From: Acaryochloris sp. IP29b_bin.176
Lineage (GTDB): Bacteria; Cyanobacteriota; Cyanobacteriia; Thermosynechococcales; Thermosynechococcaceae
NCBI GenBank assembly: GCA_028285315.1
Contig: JANQPU010000118.1
Span: 1 to 52,906 of the forward strand
Length of the DNA: 52,906 bases
Direction: 5' to 3'
Shown: positions 17,658-26,544 of the stretch, in pieces
How positions within the stretch are numbered: position 1 is the stretch's first letter
Layout: every line of letters starts with the position of its first letter
Notes under the pieces: model-generated
What the model saw: only the letters and a program-made list of their open reading frames with translations
Told to the model about the DNA's origin: nothing
Databases searched by the model: none
Translations under genes and position numbers: made by a program

Positions 17658-18758
17658 TTGACTGTGAACAAAAAAAATTCCCTGCCTTTCCACAAATGGG
17701 CTATTGCCTCGGTCGTTGCCATTGTTGCTTTAGTCGGTGGTGTTGGGGGAGGAGGTTGGTATTGGTGGCAATCTGCGATCGCGCCTGTCCAAAGTAGTGC
17801 TCAACCCTCTGATAAGTTACTTCAAGTCAATATTCCAAAAGGGGCTTCTGCCAACGAAATTGGCAGGATACTAGAAGAAGCGGGACTCATCCACTCTATC
17901 ACCGCTTGGAAGGTATGGGCACGGTGGCAAGGGTTGTGGGACTCTGCCAGTGGGTTTCATGCCGGAACGTATCAGCTATCGCCCCAAGCTTCCATGCCAG
18001 ATATTGCCCAAGCAATCTGGTCTGGACAGGTCCAGCAAGTTAGCTTTACAGTACCTGAAGGTTGGTCCCAAAAACAGATGGCTAACTATTTTGAGAAGTT
18101 GGGCTGGTTTTCAGCCCAGGAATTTCTGGAGGCGACCCAAAACATACCCCGCGATCGCTATCCCTGGTTACCTGAAGATATTCCCTTCTTAGAAGGTTTT
18201 CTCTTTCCCGATACATACCAAATTTCAGTTGATCAACGCACACCCAAAGCAGTGATTGGTGTGATGTTGGATCACTTTCAAGACTCAGCCTTACCCATAT
18301 ACGAGAACCGAACTGGCTTTATGGATTTAAGCTTAAATGACTGGGTAACCTTAGCTAGTATTGTTGAAAAAGAGGCGGTGGTTGCAGAAGAACGATCTCT
18401 TATCGCTGGAGTGTTTTGGAATCGATTACGGGACAACATCACCCTTGGTTCTGATCCAACCGTTGAGTATGGTTTAGGGATTACCCAAACTCCCGATCAA
18501 CCCCTCACCTATGCACAAGTAGAAACACCCTCCCCTTACAACACATATATTAATGCAGGATTAACCCCTACTCCCATCGCCAGTCCCGGACTTGCCAGCC
18601 TCAAAGCAACTCTCTCCCCAAAAAAAACGGATTTCCTCTATTTTGTTGCTCGATACGATGGCACCCATGTATTTAGTCGGACTCTCACTGAGCATTTACG
18701 TGCCCAAGCAAGAATTCGAGATCAGCAAGATGCGCAACAAAATTCAGCCAACCTTTAG
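17658..18758 (+). CDS. mltG: Endolytic murein transglycosylase MltG
   Basis: A 366-residue protein from a TTG (a GTG two codons later is also possible). Residues about 13-40 are a membrane anchor (AIASVVAIVALVGGVGGGGW). A LysM-like segment with VNIPKGASANEIGRILEEAG precedes the catalytic domain, whose ASIVEKEAVVAEERSLIAGV contains the catalytic Glu and whose SPYNTYINAGLTPTPIASPG is the family signature. MltG cuts nascent glycan strands in the periplasm and so sets peptidoglycan chain length. It lies between DUF3727 and yqeG on the same strand. Confidence 0.93.
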   Translation: MTVNKKNSLPFHKWAIASVVAIVALVGGVGGGGWYWWQSAIAPVQSSAQPSDKLLQVNIPKGASANEIGRILEEAGLIHSITAWKVWARWQGLWDSASGFHAGTYQLSPQASMPDIAQAIWSGQVQQVSFTVPEGWSQKQMANYFEKLGWFSAQEFLEATQNIPRDRYPWLPEDIPFLEGFLFPDTYQISVDQRTPKAVIGVMLDHFQDSALPIYENRTGFMDLSLNDWVTLASIVEKEAVVAEERSLIAGVFWNRLRDNITLGSDPTVEYGLGITQTPDQPLTYAQVETPSPYNTYINAGLTPTPIASPGLASLKATLSPKKTDFLYFVARYDGTHVFSRTLTEHLRAQARIRDQQDAQQNSANL

Positions 18759-18780
18759 TTTGTTTTTCTAATAACATCCA

Positions 18781-19281
18781 ATGTCTCCAGCTACTTCCTG
18801 GGTCTCACTGTTGCAGCCAAATTTGCTTCTTCAAGACTCTATCCTCCAATTGACCCCCTCTCTGCTGGATAAATATCAGCTAAAAGGGTTGGTCTTGGAT
18901 GTAGATGATACGGTCATATCCTCTAAAGCTGCCGATGTCTCTCCTGAACTATTGACGTGGCTCGCTGAGATTAAAACAAAGGTCCCCGTTTGGCTGGTGA
19001 GTAATAACCTCAAACGATCTCGAATTGAAAGAATTGCGGTGAGTCTTGACTTACCTTATATTTATGGAGCAAGTAAGCCCTCTCGTCGAAAACTACGTAA
19101 AGCTGTGTCTGCCATGGATTTACCGTATGAGCAAGTGGCTATGGTTGGAGATCGACTCTTTACGGATGTCCTGGCTGGAAATCGCTTAGGGCTGTTTACA
19201 ATCTTGGTGGAGCCTGTGGGTCACAGTAGCGCGCTACGCAACATTGAATTGTGGATTTATCAAAACTTGCAACGTGTTTGA
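18781..19281 (+). CDS. YqeG family HAD-IIIA phosphatase
   Basis: A 166-residue HAD-superfamily phosphatase. LVLDVDDTVIS is motif I with the nucleophile Asp, VWLVSNNLKRSR is motif II, the Lys of GASKPSRRKLRKA is motif III, and MVGDRLFTDVLAGNRLGLFT is motif IV. This set and the length match the YqeG family. In plants and cyanobacteria, relatives act as phosphatidylglycerophosphate phosphatases, so a role in phosphatidylglycerol synthesis is plausible but inferred. It is the last gene of the run and is followed by a strong terminator. Confidence 0.88.
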   Translation: MSPATSWVSLLQPNLLLQDSILQLTPSLLDKYQLKGLVLDVDDTVISSKAADVSPELLTWLAEIKTKVPVWLVSNNLKRSRIERIAVSLDLPYIYGASKPSRRKLRKAVSAMDLPYEQVAMVGDRLFTDVLAGNRLGLFTILVEPVGHSSALRNIELWIYQNLQRV

Positions 19282-19447
19282 GCCTAAGAGCACTCTTCTG
19301 CAGGATGATGATAGAAAAGTTAAGGAAGGTAAAAATATAAAATAAATATTATAGATAGTTCAAAATAAGAAAATATTTGTCAATATATAAACATAAATTA
19401 TTGGAGCCAGCTCAATAAAGGCTCTAACAATAAATCTTAAATACCTT

Positions 19448-19488
19448 AGCAAGCTGCGGACTTCCCCAAAGGAGGTCCGCAGCTTGCT
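19448..19488 (+). terminator. Long terminator hairpin behind yqeG
   Basis: AGCAAGCTGCGGAC (19448-19461) pairs with GTCCGCAGCTTGCT (19475-19488), and the stem extends inward by about four more pairs. It ends 10 bases before the target duplication of the IS982 insertion, so the element landed directly behind the operon end. An AT-rich stretch (19282-19440) separates it from yqeG. Confidence 0.7.
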
Positions 19489-20427
19489 ATATCTTGCTAT
19501 GTAACCTGAGTTCTGGGTAAGCAGCAGTCAGCAGATGCTCATCAAGAGACAGTGCTGGTTTCTTCGGCTGGTGACAATAGGCAATCACGCCACAGACAAC
19601 ATTGCCCAAAAAGTTGACCGGGCTGCGATGACGCGAATGCTCAATCTGAGAGATGTTCTTGAGCTGATCAATAATCGTCTCGACGATCGAACGCTTGCGG
19701 GTGAGCAGCTTGTCCATCAGCGGCATCAAGCGTTTCTTCATGTTCTTACGAGGCTTGACAATCAGTTGAATCCCCATCTGCTCAAGAAGCGTTTCAAAGA
19801 GCTTCTGTGAAACATAGCCCCTATCTGCAATGACTTTACCAAAGCTCCCCTCCAGCAGTTTAGGCACTGGTTTGCGATGGTCTCCGACCGGCCTTCGGCC
19901 ATCGTCTGTGTTACCAGGTTACCAGGGGTAATCGTCATGTTGAGCAGTTCGCCTTTGTCATTGATGAGCAGATGGAGCTTGAAGCCATAGAACCAGCCAG
20001 TCGAGGTCTTGCCTCGCTCGGCTAAACCTTTGAAGACCTTGTGAGAGTGGATGCGTCGGTTGTGGCACACCGTCACTTTGGTGGCGTCCATTACCGAGAG
20101 CCCGGTGCAGGAGCCAAAGCACTGGTGGAGGTAGACACTCAAGGGCATCAATAACGAAGGAATCCAATCGACGAAGCGCGAATAGCTCAGCAGATGGGGA
20201 AAGGCATCAGCCCAATGCTCACAGACATGTTTGTTGTAGAAAGCTTTGAAGGTGTAGTAGGCCGATGGATGAAAGGCAATCTCAATCGTCATCATCTCAC
20301 TGAGGCTCATCTGAGATGAGCGCTGACGATGCTTGTGACCGTCGTTGAGCAACTGTTGGTGCCAGAGTGGTTCAAAGATTTGGCAAAAATCATCTACAGA
20401 GCAGAAGAGTTCTTCTAGGCTAAGCAT
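19487..20427 (-). pseudogene. IS982-type transposase, frameshifted
   Basis: The N-terminal part (from ATG 20427) contains the first catalytic Asp in GLSVMDATKVTVCHNRRIHS and continues to [11 protein letters not shown]. The C-terminal part is in another frame (to 19487), with the second Asp in [15 protein letters not shown] and the Glu region in [20 protein letters not shown]. Between the two, near 19882-19925, the sequence expected to encode a short [17 protein letters not shown] link is replaced by about 32 extra, palindrome-rich bases that shift the frame. The C-terminal frame has no stop inside the element and ends 15 bases outside it. The transposase is therefore probably inactive. Confidence 0.85.
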
Positions 20428-20502
20428 AGGACTGACCTGGAGTGTTGGGTTTAGCTGACTTTCAGCCTACAGGTTGGTCCTGCCCTTATCCAGAACTCAC
20501 GT
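19504..20502 (-). mobile_element. IS982-family insertion sequence, 999 bp, with target duplication
   Basis: The left end reads ACCTGAGTTCTGGGTAAG and the right end, read inward, ACGTGAGTTCTGGATAAG, so 16 of 18 positions of the inverted repeats agree. TATGTA flanks it directly on both sides (19498-19503 and 20503-20508), a clean 6-bp target duplication. Size, end structure and the transposase type fit IS982. The intact duplication says the insertion is recent enough not to have been rearranged, although its transposase is broken. Confidence 0.9.
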
Positions 20503-20508
20503 TATGTA

Positions 20509-20876
20509 TAGACCTAGCCTATGCTTGGAAAGTGAAGGTCTAATGGCTGGACTGGATTTTATGGGTTCTCTGCCCTTGAAAAGGTCATATTTAAGCCAAT
20601 TAATCAGATTTTGATGATTCTAGGTACTTTAAGGTTCAGGATGATGAACTTTTGGCAGTGGAGTGCTGTGTGAGTACTATCGCCTGCATACATAAAAGGC
20701 TTTATAAGGCAATGACTACAGCGCAAAATGAAATAAAAAAACACAAAAACTTGATTTTTTGTTAAATTGCAGTTATGCAATCACGAGTGAGTTGGGCCTT
20801 ACTAATCAGGTACCTTTATGGCCTGATTTGATATACCCAGTCACGCTATTTCCATACTCCTAATCTCATTAATCCC
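20509..20876. other. Gap upstream of the Rieske oxygenase
   Basis: These 368 bases hold no supported gene. A short hairpin (AATCAGG at 20804 with CCTGATT at 20822) lies about 50 bases before the oxygenase ATG and may be in its leader. The promoter of that gene should be here. Confidence 0.45.
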
Positions 20877-22343
20877 ATGAAATCTTCTCTGACTTTGGCT
20901 GACGTTGAACAATCCTCTCCACATCTATCAGATACACCATTAACTACCGCTGAAGTCACGAACGAGATCAAAACTTTGCCTGCGGGTGGTGACGATCCGA
21001 GCCGATTTGAGTGGCAAGAGGTTTGGTATCCCATTGCTTATATCAATGACTTAGGCAAGGACAAACTCACCCCCTTTACATTGCTAGAACGAGATTTGGT
21101 CATCTGGTGGGATCATAATGCCGATACTTGGCGGGTCTTTGGTGATCAATGCCCACATCGATTGGCTCGGCTGTCCGAAGGGCGTATTGATGAAGATGGC
21201 TTGCTTGAATGCCCTTACCACGGCTGGGCTTTTTCTGGTACAGGGGATTGTGAGCGTATTCCCCAACAAGTCAATGGACGCTCAGCAGAGAACTCTCCTA
21301 GGGCTTGCGTTGACTCACTTCCCATTAGTATTCAACAAGGCTTGTTATTTGTGTATCCAGGACAGTCTGAACGGGCAGCCTTAACTCCGATTCCTATCAT
21401 TAACCCAATTGAAGATTCACCCGATGACTGGATTATTCTTGATGGTTTCCGTGATTTGCCCTACGATGTCCTCACACTACTGGAAAATGTATTAGATCCG
21501 AGCCATTTGCCCTATACCCATCACCGCTCTGTAGGAAATCGTAATAATGCGGGTCCTGTCGAGCTGGAGGTGATGGAATCTGGGAAACAAGGATTTACGG
21601 GACTGTGGGAAGAAGGTCCTCGACAAGGAAAATTGGGATCGCAAACAACAACCTTCATTGCACCTGGATTGATGTGGCACGATTTAACGTCTAATCAATT
21701 TGGACGGACTTTGACGGTTGTGTATGCCACACCGATTCGGAAAGGTGAGTGCCGCATTTTTGCCCGATTTCCGTTTCAATTTTCTTCTAAGCTGCCTGCA
21801 TGGATGATTAGTCATACCCCGACTTGGTTTTCTCATTTAGGCCAGAATGCCATTCTCGAAGATGACCAGATCTTTTTGCACTTTCAAGAGCGATACTTAG
21901 AACGCACCCGAGAAAGTAAGTCGATTGCACAAGCATTTTATTTGCCGACGCGAGCTGATCGGTTTGTCTTAGCACTGCATCAGTGGCAAGAGCAGTTTCA
22001 TGCCAATCCGTTCCCTGGCCAAAGTCTACCGCCTGCGCAGACTCGTGACCAATTATTGGACCGATACTATTCCCATACGGTCAACTGTGCAAGCTGTTCT
22101 CAGGCTTTGAAGAATGTAAAACATCTGCGGCAAGTCATGGTGGGTCTTGCTTTGGTAGCCTGGACCATTACTCCGTTACTAGCCTTTGGCTTTGGCGTTT
22201 TTTCGATCAAGTTATCAATTGCGGCGACGATACTTATTTTTACCTCATCGGTGGCCTGGCTGAGTTTGGGGCATTTAGAACAGAAATTTCACCGAGGTCG
22301 CCCTATTCCACCTCGCAATCATCCAGAGAAGAAAGGTCACTAG
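20877..22343 (+). CDS. Pheophorbide a oxygenase-like Rieske iron-sulfur protein
   Basis: A 488-residue oxygenase of the PaO/TIC55/PTC52 group. The Rieske cluster motif is complete: CPH at 92-94 and CPYH at 112-115, separated by 17 residues. The mononuclear iron site is ENVLDPSHLPYTHH (Asp207, His210, His215). A C-terminal CASC (Cys404, Cys407) is the redox pair of this group, and two membrane helices follow (VMVGLALVAWTITPLLAFGF and SIAATILIFTSSVAWLSLG). Relatives hydroxylate or open chlorophyll-type rings and related substrates; the substrate here is unknown. It is a single gene flanked by IS982 and a dead IS6 copy. Confidence 0.9.
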   Translation: MKSSLTLADVEQSSPHLSDTPLTTAEVTNEIKTLPAGGDDPSRFEWQEVWYPIAYINDLGKDKLTPFTLLERDLVIWWDHNADTWRVFGDQCPHRLARLSEGRIDEDGLLECPYHGWAFSGTGDCERIPQQVNGRSAENSPRACVDSLPISIQQGLLFVYPGQSERAALTPIPIINPIEDSPDDWIILDGFRDLPYDVLTLLENVLDPSHLPYTHHRSVGNRNNAGPVELEVMESGKQGFTGLWEEGPRQGKLGSQTTTFIAPGLMWHDLTSNQFGRTLTVVYATPIRKGECRIFARFPFQFSSKLPAWMISHTPTWFSHLGQNAILEDDQIFLHFQERYLERTRESKSIAQAFYLPTRADRFVLALHQWQEQFHANPFPGQSLPPAQTRDQLLDRYYSHTVNCASCSQALKNVKHLRQVMVGLALVAWTITPLLAFGFGVFSIKLSIAATILIFTSSVAWLSLGHLEQKFHRGRPIPPRNHPEKKGH

Positions 22344-22450
22344 GGGAACATCGACAATTTAACTGGTGATCGCAAAAACTAGGCACTATTTTTCAACACT
22401 AGGCTCTGGATGGAGGTTTACGCAGCAGCAATCAGACCTGTTAACTCCCG

Positions 22451-23116
22451 CTAGCTGTCAAAACGCTGACTCATCATATCTCTAAATTCAGGGGCTGGCA
22501 GTTGATGTTGAAAGGGGTGGAAATGTCCTCATATCGGTTCAAAGGCAGACAAAAAGCATTGAGCATGGCCGGGAGACTTGAACCGACCCATCCGCTTTTC
22601 CCTCATCTTTGTCGGTCAATGCGAATTCTCTGCTCGGTTATTCAATCCTTTGTGCTGTCTATATTCTAGGCCCTTCAGGGGCTTTTTCTTGGCTGCACCA
22701 TAGCTCTTGAGCTTGTCGGTGATCAACACCCTTGAAGGACTGTTTTGAGGATTGAGTAGTTTACGGAAAACCTTGTCGGCAGCTGCTTCATGGCAATGGT
22801 TCTGCATCAAGATATCAATGACTTGGCCCTGCTTCTCGACGGCTCACCACAAATAGTATTGCTTACCCCTAATTTTGATGACAACTTCATTGAGATACCA
22901 CTTGTCAGCGAGTTTAGGACAACGACGAATCTAATTAGCGTAGACTTGAGCAAACTTGAGACATCATTTGCGGATAGCTTCATAGGTGACCTTAATGTCC
23001 CGATACAACATCATTTTCTGAATATCTCTAAAGCTGAGAGGGAAGGTGTAGTACAACCAAACGCAGTAAGTGATGATCTCGGCAGGGATGCGGTGTCGTT
23101 TATAGGAAATGCTTAT
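22451..23116 (-). pseudogene. IS6-family transposase, decayed
   Basis: One frame of 222 codons reads through five internal stops (four TGA, one TAG). Recognisable blocks are SISYKRHRIPAEIITYCVW, DIKVTYEAIRK, KWYLNEVVIKIRGKQYYLW, LITDKLKSYGAAKKK and GLNNRAENSH, the usual IS6 order. The start codon has become ATA, the first catalytic Asp is Asn (LNE), while the second Asp (ITDK) and the Glu (RAENSH) remain. All damage is by point substitution with no frameshift. A second copy of the first six codons and the leader survives at 40788-40850. The ends of the element could not be defined. Confidence 0.85.
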
Positions 23117-23226
23117 CCCCTAAACGTGACATAGACTTCGGTGGAGTGCCAGTTCAGTTAAGTTGTCAATACCTGATCTCAGTGTTACTGATTGCACCAA
23201 CCTAAGCTTGGAACTAAGCCTCACTC

Positions 23227-24597
23227 CTAACTATCGAGGTCTATCAGAAACGGAGGGAAAAAACAGTTACTGGAGTCTTCAAGTCTAGTAGCAGAATCAA
23301 CTTTTATCTTTCCACCACCCCAATCATTGCCGCTGAAATAGACCCTCGAATTTTTGGTAAATCTGGCAGCTAGAGCACTATTACGAATGATGTTATCCAT
23401 CTGGCATACCTGAACACGACCTCCCACAAATAACGCACCGAGATCAAGGATATCCGGTGACTTAGCATGAATCTCATTGCCGATCACGGTAATAGACTTT
23501 GCTTCACCTGTAGTGTTATCGGCGCGATCCAGTCTAATGCCACTGTTGAATTGGTTATCCGACCAACCAAAACTAGGAATTTTATGGTGGCATTGATTGT
23601 GGGCAATCAAAATTTCACTGGCATGATCAGGAAGCGTTCCTTTAATACAAGCTGAAAGTGGTCCTGAGATAATGTTATTGGCTATGGTTACTCGACGGAT
23701 GATGACATTGATCCCATTTGGTTCACCATCTGCTCCGAAGAAGATCCCAGTCACAGTGGGGTCGATAATTCTATTCCCTGTAATTAGAATATCTTCAGAC
23801 ACGTTGCTCCCATCTGGCCAGGGAGATGTATGGACACCAACAACTGTGATGCCATTATCGTTAACAAAATCAAGGACATTGTTGCGAATGACTAACCGTT
23901 TACCTGGCTGCCCCAACTTTATTCGTCCGCCTTCAGAGAGGTGATTATTCTCAATCAAAATATCGACTGCACTTAGAATTAAAACGTATTGCCTCTGACG
24001 ATCTCGGGCATCTGAGCGTGTTCCAGTACTGTCAAAGATGCGATTATCTCTTAGAGTTATGTGTTGGGCTTGGCTTAACCGTATAGCACTGGCAAAGTTA
24101 CTCTGATCGCCATTCATATCAAACCCACAATTTTCAATAAGGACGTTCCTGACAGGAACAATCGGTTGACCATATCTTACTGAGGTGAAATGTGGACTAC
24201 CTCTATCCCCTCTTTTACGAAAGATAGTTTTTGGGGACTCACACCGCAAGTGCATATTGTTGAAAATGTTTAGTGAGTCACTGAGAGTATAGATACCTGC
24301 AGAAGCGTACAGATGTTTTCCTTGTTCTTGCGCGGCTTGAAGCCATTGTTGGGCGCAGCCTGTACTATCTGTGTTTGAATGGCCATCGCAAAAATCTTTG
24401 ATATCGATGGCATGTTCAGACTGAAACGGAGTTGAGCCGACCGTTTTGATCCAATCTAACGATTGTTGAGAGTCTAAAGCAGTAATAGATGTCGGTTCCA
24501 TAGGAGTCACTGAATGTACCAAGTGACTTCCAGCCATCAGGGCGAATGGCACTACTACTTTCCAACGAAACTTCAGCAAAAGCCGCAGCATAGCCAT
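23227..24597 (-). CDS. Secreted right-handed beta-helix protein
   Basis: A 456-residue protein with an N-terminal signal or anchor (RWKVVVPFALMAGSHLVHS, about 12-30). Residues about 95-430 show the short repeating strand pattern of right-handed parallel beta-helices: NVLIENCGFDMNG, HITLRDNRIFDSTG, DILIENNHLSEGG, RLVIRNNVLDFVNDNGITVV, DILITGNRIIDPTVTGIF, RVTIANNIISG, EILIAHNQCHH. The fold is shared by pectate lyases, polysaccharide epimerases and phage tailspikes. No catalytic set could be fixed, so activity on a polysaccharide is only likely. It ends about 110 bases from the IS6 remnant and has no operon partner. Confidence 0.8.
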   Translation of the reverse strand: MAMLRLLLKFRWKVVVPFALMAGSHLVHSVTPMEPTSITALDSQQSLDWIKTVGSTPFQSEHAIDIKDFCDGHSNTDSTGCAQQWLQAAQEQGKHLYASAGIYTLSDSLNIFNNMHLRCESPKTIFRKRGDRGSPHFTSVRYGQPIVPVRNVLIENCGFDMNGDQSNFASAIRLSQAQHITLRDNRIFDSTGTRSDARDRQRQYVLILSAVDILIENNHLSEGGRIKLGQPGKRLVIRNNVLDFVNDNGITVVGVHTSPWPDGSNVSEDILITGNRIIDPTVTGIFFGADGEPNGINVIIRRVTIANNIISGPLSACIKGTLPDHASEILIAHNQCHHKIPSFGWSDNQFNSGIRLDRADNTTGEAKSITVIGNEIHAKSPDILDLGALFVGGRVQVCQMDNIIRNSALAARFTKNSRVYFSGNDWGGGKIKVDSATRLEDSSNCFFPPFLIDLDS

Positions 24598-24964
24598 AAA
24601 AAGGTTGGCTTAATAGCTGTTTCAGGACGGTCTATCATAATCAGAGGCTGTAACGCATGTGGGATGAGTGCTTGAGCTGACACGCACCTCAAAGACTGAA
24701 AGCCTCTGTTTACAGGAATTTCAATCATTTTTGGGCTCAAACCTCTCTAAAATCTCTATAGAGCCTTCGCTAAATGCCGTAAGTAGGACAGTTATGTTTT
24801 TGATTAGCCACAATTACCTCTAGTCTACAAACAAAATTCAACACGATTGGTGTCTAATCATCAAAGATCCTTGTAACATTTGTGTAATTCCAGTACACAA
24901 ATACTTGATAACACTGAATCGTCATTTCGGTTGTTTCAGACCCAATAGTGAACTTGAGTGATGA
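24598..24964. other. Gap between two minus-strand genes
   Basis: These 367 bases hold no supported gene, repeat or clear terminator. The promoter of the beta-helix gene should be at the left end. Confidence 0.45.
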
Positions 24965-25675
24965 TCAACGAATCCCAACTTCAGCTTGTTGAAGAACCCG
25001 TTTCAGCGACTCAACAACTACGGGTGCTCTTAAAGAAGACTGCTGGAAAATCTGCTTGGTGGTGACGGGTTGCCCATAAAATTCTTTGTTTAACTCGTCA
25101 TCATCATCTAGATCAGATCCTTCCAGTGTTACCCCGCCAAAGAGTCCTTCACTGCGAGAGTAGGTATAGACTTTATCTCCATCAAATCCTTCCAAAGACT
25201 CAATGGGTTGTTCTCCCACAGGTCCTGCTGTGCCAGACACACTCCCTCCAAATTCAAAAGCTCCAGTGAGTACGGTCTGTAACGCGGTTTGACTGGGAAA
25301 TACCAGAATAATGTCGCTAGACCTAGCACCTGCTTGTAGGCCAAAGCTGCCTCCCGTAATCGTAATAAAGGCTGGGTTACTCCAACGACCATTTGAACCA
25401 CGAATGAGGATGACCCCATCACCTCGTCTGGCTCCAAAAATAAATCCCCCTTGCGTGACATTGGTAAGAATGGCGATCGCTTGGCTGCGTTGTAGAAGAC
25501 TGGAAGGGATCCGAGTTTTGGATTCACGATTAATTTCAGTAAACACTTTAGCCGCTTCTTGAACCTCTTCCTGAGATTCAAGCGCCATCGCATTTAGGGG
25601 GAGGAAGCAAATCAACACAAATGCCGATAGCGATAGCGATTTTAACCAAGTTAGCGTCATATAACTCATCTTCAT
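24965..25675 (-). CDS. SYLF (Ysc84) lipid-binding domain protein, secreted
   Basis: A 236-residue protein. A signal peptide (SLSLSAFVLICFLPLNAMA, about 13-31) precedes a SYLF domain: KVFTEINRESKTRIPSSLLQ, AIAILTNVTQGGFIFGARRG, GVILIRGSNGRWSNPAFITI, TGGSFGLQAGARSSDIILVF. The second half, with DKVYTYSRSEGLFGGVTLEG, is also typical. SYLF domains bind phosphoinositides in eukaryotes; bacterial secreted forms have no settled function. Export to the periplasm is inferred from the signal peptide. A 47-residue ORF lies upstream on the same strand and could share its transcript. Confidence 0.87.
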   Translation of the reverse strand: MKMSYMTLTWLKSLSLSAFVLICFLPLNAMALESQEEVQEAAKVFTEINRESKTRIPSSLLQRSQAIAILTNVTQGGFIFGARRGDGVILIRGSNGRWSNPAFITITGGSFGLQAGARSSDIILVFPSQTALQTVLTGAFEFGGSVSGTAGPVGEQPIESLEGFDGDKVYTYSRSEGLFGGVTLEGSDLDDDDELNKEFYGQPVTTKQIFQQSSLRAPVVVESLKRVLQQAEVGIR

Positions 25676-25729
25676 CCATCTTAAAAAATTTTAGTTTCCC
25701 AAATCAATTTATTACCTCTTGTCAACCCA

Positions 25730-25873
25730 TTAAAGCTGTTGATGGGTCGAATAGAATCGCATCATACCGATGAATAATCCTAGTGCTACAGCAAATATGG
25801 TCAGCGTTCCACACCTAACTGAATCGGCAGTGACCTTTTGAAAAAGCTTGACTGCCTGCTGAATAGTTCTCAT
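25730..25873 (-). CDS. 47-residue single-pass membrane peptide
   Basis: An ATG at 25873 is preceded by GGAGGAAG (25876-25883), a near-perfect ribosome site at good distance. The frame encodes 47 residues: an amphipathic start (MRTIQQAVKLFQKVTADSVR), one hydrophobic helix (CGTLTIFAVALGLFIGMM) and a short tail ending HQQL. No family is recognised. It lies between a long hairpin (25916-25967) and the SYLF gene, 54 bases ahead of the latter. The strong ribosome site and coherent membrane pattern argue that it is real. Confidence 0.6.
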   Translation of the reverse strand: MRTIQQAVKLFQKVTADSVRCGTLTIFAVALGLFIGMMRFYSTHQQL

Positions 25874-25915
25874 TTCTTCCTCCTACTATTCTAATGAGGC
25901 GATATGGCTCAACAT

Positions 25916-25967
25916 CCAGGATTCTAGGGGGATCTTCCTGAGGCGTCCTCAAGCCCTAAAATCCTGG
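25916..25967. terminator. 52-base hairpin upstream of the small ORF
   Basis: CCAGGATTCTAGGG (25916-25929) pairs with CCCTAAAATCCTGG (25954-25967) with one wobble, and an inner stem (CTGAGG with CCTCA) fills part of the loop. There is no T run. It lies between the DUF1816 gene and the small ORF on the minus strand, so it may end the former or structure the leader of the latter. Confidence 0.55.
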
Positions 25968-26090
25968 TATGCAAGCAATTTCTGTGATTTCTGGTTCAAC
26001 CGGTAAAGCTAAAGTGTTATCTAAATTTGAACCATACCGTCCGATTGATTGCTGAGCTGACTCAAGCTTGGAGAACCATAATTTATGGTT

Positions 26091-26429
26091 TTAATAAATG
26101 CGATGGCCACCAAGCAAGGCTTCAAAAAATGTGGGAGGACAAGCTTCTAAGTCTTGAATGGTGAAGTCGTTCTCTGTAAGTGTACGCTGACGAGGCTGGC
26201 AAAATTTACTGTGAGAGAAAATGATTTGGGATGCTTTTTTTGATTTTCTAACATATTCTAGTTTTGCGGCCTCAGCCTCAGCTTTGTCTTCAAAAGGCCC
26301 ATAGAAATCTATACAAGGAGGATTTGCAGTACCAACCTCTAGCCACCAGCCCGAACATAAATCATCAATCTTGTCAGAAGCTTTCGAGTCTTTTGTATTT
26401 GAACTACTTGAAATTGATTTTAAAATCAC
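26091..26429 (-). CDS. DUF1816 domain protein
   Basis: A 112-residue protein. SGWWLEVGTANPPCIDFYGP followed by FEDKAEAEAAKLEYV is the DUF1816 signature: a Trp-Trp, a Cys and a Gly-Pro-Phe before an acidic alanine-rich helix. The domain is small and largely restricted to cyanobacteria, where some members are linked to phycobilisome physiology; the function here is unknown. The N-terminal 25 residues are Ser- and Lys-rich and unstructured. It is a single gene with an uncertain promoter at 26430-26520. Confidence 0.8.
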   Translation of the reverse strand: MILKSISSSSNTKDSKASDKIDDLCSGWWLEVGTANPPCIDFYGPFEDKAEAEAAKLEYVRKSKKASQIIFSHSKFCQPRQRTLTENDFTIQDLEACPPTFFEALLGGHRIY

Positions 26430-26544
26430 TTGAATACTCCAGTCAGTGGGGATCGTTTGCTCTCAACGTCAAGATTAGAGATCGAACCTGAGTATTATGT
26501 GAAGATTCCTCTAACTTTTTCTAATTGCATTCAAGAATGGCATT

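Noticed and set aside
19762-19925. Programmed frameshift in the IS982 transposase
   Set aside because: The frame change is caused by about 32 extra bases, with no slippery heptamer, so mutation is the simpler reading.
20877-22343. Idea that the Rieske enzyme makes chlorophyll d
   Set aside because: Nothing in the sequence points to that substrate, and the organism itself is not proven to be Acaryochloris.
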